64,000 bases of DNA from Sphagnum magellanicum (lineage: Eukaryota > Streptophyta > Sphagnopsida > Sphagnales > Sphagnaceae). Location: NCBI GenBank assembly GCA_021904315.1, contig CM038908.1, forward strand, positions 14,342,501 to 14,406,500. The letters are read 5' to 3'. This document shows positions 62,501 to 64,000 of this stretch, piece after piece; the first letter of the stretch is position 1, and the number at the start of each line of letters is the position of its first letter. The notes beneath the pieces were generated by a model. It was given only the letters and a program-made list of their open reading frames with translations, was not told where the DNA came from and made no database searches. A program made the position numbers and the translations under genes.

Positions 62501-63450
62501 TGTAATGACTATTTAATCTTATATGTTTTTAAATATAACTAAATTTAATCTTAAATTTTTTTAATATATTTATACAACAATGGTTTTGATGTATTACAGG
62601 AATATTTTCATAAGTTTGAAATAAAATTAATAATTACAAAAATTTCAAAAGCACTTTTAAAACAATGTAACTAGCATTTTTGTTGTTCAACGGACTTTTA
62701 GAAGAACTTGAAAAGATTTGAAAATGACATATTTATGGGATTTTTTAAAAGTATTCCATTATGTTATGATATAATGCTACATTTTTTTGGGTCAAATGTT
62801 TTTTATGTTAATTTGTAAATCATGATTCCAATAATATTTTGTTTGAATAATTAATACAATGTTGTTGAAGCGACCCACTGTTTGTTGATGTAATCAATAA
62901 AATGTCTTGTAAACCACTCCTTTTAAGCAATTCAATAAGGAGTTGAATATGAGTCATTTTATTGTGAATGCACCTTTCTACTTTCTTTTTTAACCCTAGT
63001 GCATTTGAGTTTGTTTTAATTGTTGTTCAATGGCTTGCTACTTGAAAGTTATTTGAAGGCTACTTGAAGCTTGTTCAAAAGGTGTTATTCAACATTTGTT
63101 TGAAAATTGTTATTTCAAGTTTGATTGAAAGTTTTTGCTTGAAAGTCTTAGATGTTTGCCACAATTAAGCTCATCAAATGTTTTTGAAAGTTTGAAAAGT
63201 TTTGATCCCTACCACAATTGATTAAAAAGCAAATGATTTTAAAGTACCTTGTTTACTTTTGAAATTTAAGATTTGCTTGTGATGATGTTTGAACAATAGC
63301 CAAATTGAAACAATCACAATTGTTTTTTTGTTTTTTGTTGGAACTTTCATTTGTTGAATTTTGAAGGTATATTTATTTGTTTCATGCCACTATTTTGAAT
63401 GAAGATTTTGAAGGTGTTTTCCATCCAAGTTGTTTTATTTTTCTTTTCAC
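59566..63450. other. 3' flank and AT-rich intergenic DNA
   Basis: About 1.8 kb downstream of the reductase resembles 3' UTR and flank; the open frames there (for example 60310-60531) have no motif. From about 61400 the DNA is AT-rich with poly(A) and poly(T) runs and short TTTGAAAG-type repeats. No gene is supported. Confidence 0.55.
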
Positions 63451-63474
63451 ATGCCATTGTTTTGAACAAAGGAT

Positions 63475-63725
63475 TTGGAAGTAAATTTCATACACCAACT
63501 TTTTCTTTGTGGTATTTGGACTTTATTTATTAGTTCAAGTGTGACATTTGAAGTGTTGGTGGTAAGTTTCATACGTCAATGTTTTTTTTTTGTGATTGTT
63601 GGACTTTCTTGATTAGTTCCTATGTGGCATTTGTGGTGCTACAAGTAAGTTTTATATACTAGAACATTTTTTTTGTGGTTGCCAAAATTTCTTGATGAAC
63701 TCAAGTGTTATATTTGAGTGAAATT
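63475..63725. repeat. ~82-bp tandem repeat, three units
   Basis: Units read GTAAGTTTCATAC-TCAA, a T-run with TTTGTG-TTG, GGACTTTCTTGATTAGTTCAAGTG and TGACATTTG-GTGTT. They start near 63480, 63562 and 63646. A more diverged unit may precede them. Noncoding. Confidence 0.65.
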
Positions 63726-64000
63726 GAAAAGATTGAAATGTGAATCATTGCCTTTGAAATAGTCACATTTTTTGTGGTTTGTTTGTTACATTTATGGTTG
63801 TTTATAGCTAATAATCCAATGGAATCAACAATTGCAACTCATCCTAACATCAACCTAAGTTTGATGTTTGACAATGAAAATGAAAGTGTGTTTGAATTTC
63901 AAACTCAAATCACTAATGGGTCACAAGAGATGTCATATTTATAGGTAGATGTTTTTCAAAGCTTGTCACTCCAAAGTTTTTGACGAATCAACATATGGGT

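Overview
This window looks like nuclear DNA of a land plant. It holds intron-rich genes for a chloroplast geranylgeranyl reductase, a plant-type acyl-CoA thioesterase with a cyclic-nucleotide-binding domain, an extensin-like proline-rich protein and a PLAC8 protein. Introns use GT-AG signals, with two good GC-AG cases. The intergenic DNA is AT-rich and made of decayed transposons and simple or tandem repeats. Protein similarity recalled from the families, together with hAT-like and Ty3/gypsy relics of a type I associate with seed-free plants, suggests a bryophyte or other seed-free plant. This is an inference, and the species cannot be named from the sequence alone.

Layout: (1) 1-176, first exon of beta-tubulin on the minus strand, running off the window. 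(2) About 2.6-4.94 kb, a small four-helix membrane protein (+) with a duplicated 5' leader. (3) 9.2-12.0 kb, a wall-type proline-rich protein with a cadherin-like beta-sandwich and a membrane anchor (+), behind two G-boxes. (4) 12.96-15.99 kb, the proteasome lid deubiquitinase RPN11 (-). (5) 16.2-27.4 kb, a gene desert with a gypsy integrase relic, a 79-bp satellite and a solo LTR with target-site duplication. (6) 27.4-32.1 kb, a peroxisomal-type acyl-CoA thioesterase in 17 exons (-). (7) 32.1-40.6 kb, a second desert with a 60-bp minisatellite, a hAT transposase relic and AT minisatellites. (8) 41.0-42.6 kb, a PLAC8 protein (+). (9) 45.1-49.3 kb, an FAD oxidoreductase fused to a Rieske domain (+). 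(10) 52.0-54.9 kb, translation factor eIF2B alpha (-). (11) 57.96-59.57 kb, intronless geranylgeranyl reductase (+). (12) 59.6-64 kb, AT-rich repeats.

The genes do not form a pathway. They are mostly housekeeping functions: microtubules, proteasome, translation initiation, lipid and tocopherol/chlorophyll metabolism. The two most unusual proteins are the proline-rich/cadherin-like/transmembrane protein and the FAD-Rieske protein. A recurring structural theme is tandem duplication inside introns and 5' leaders, plus one roughly 285-bp repeat shared by introns of two unrelated genes (RPN11 and eIF2B alpha). Exon models were built by hand from splice signals and reading phase. Totals given per gene are sums of those exons.
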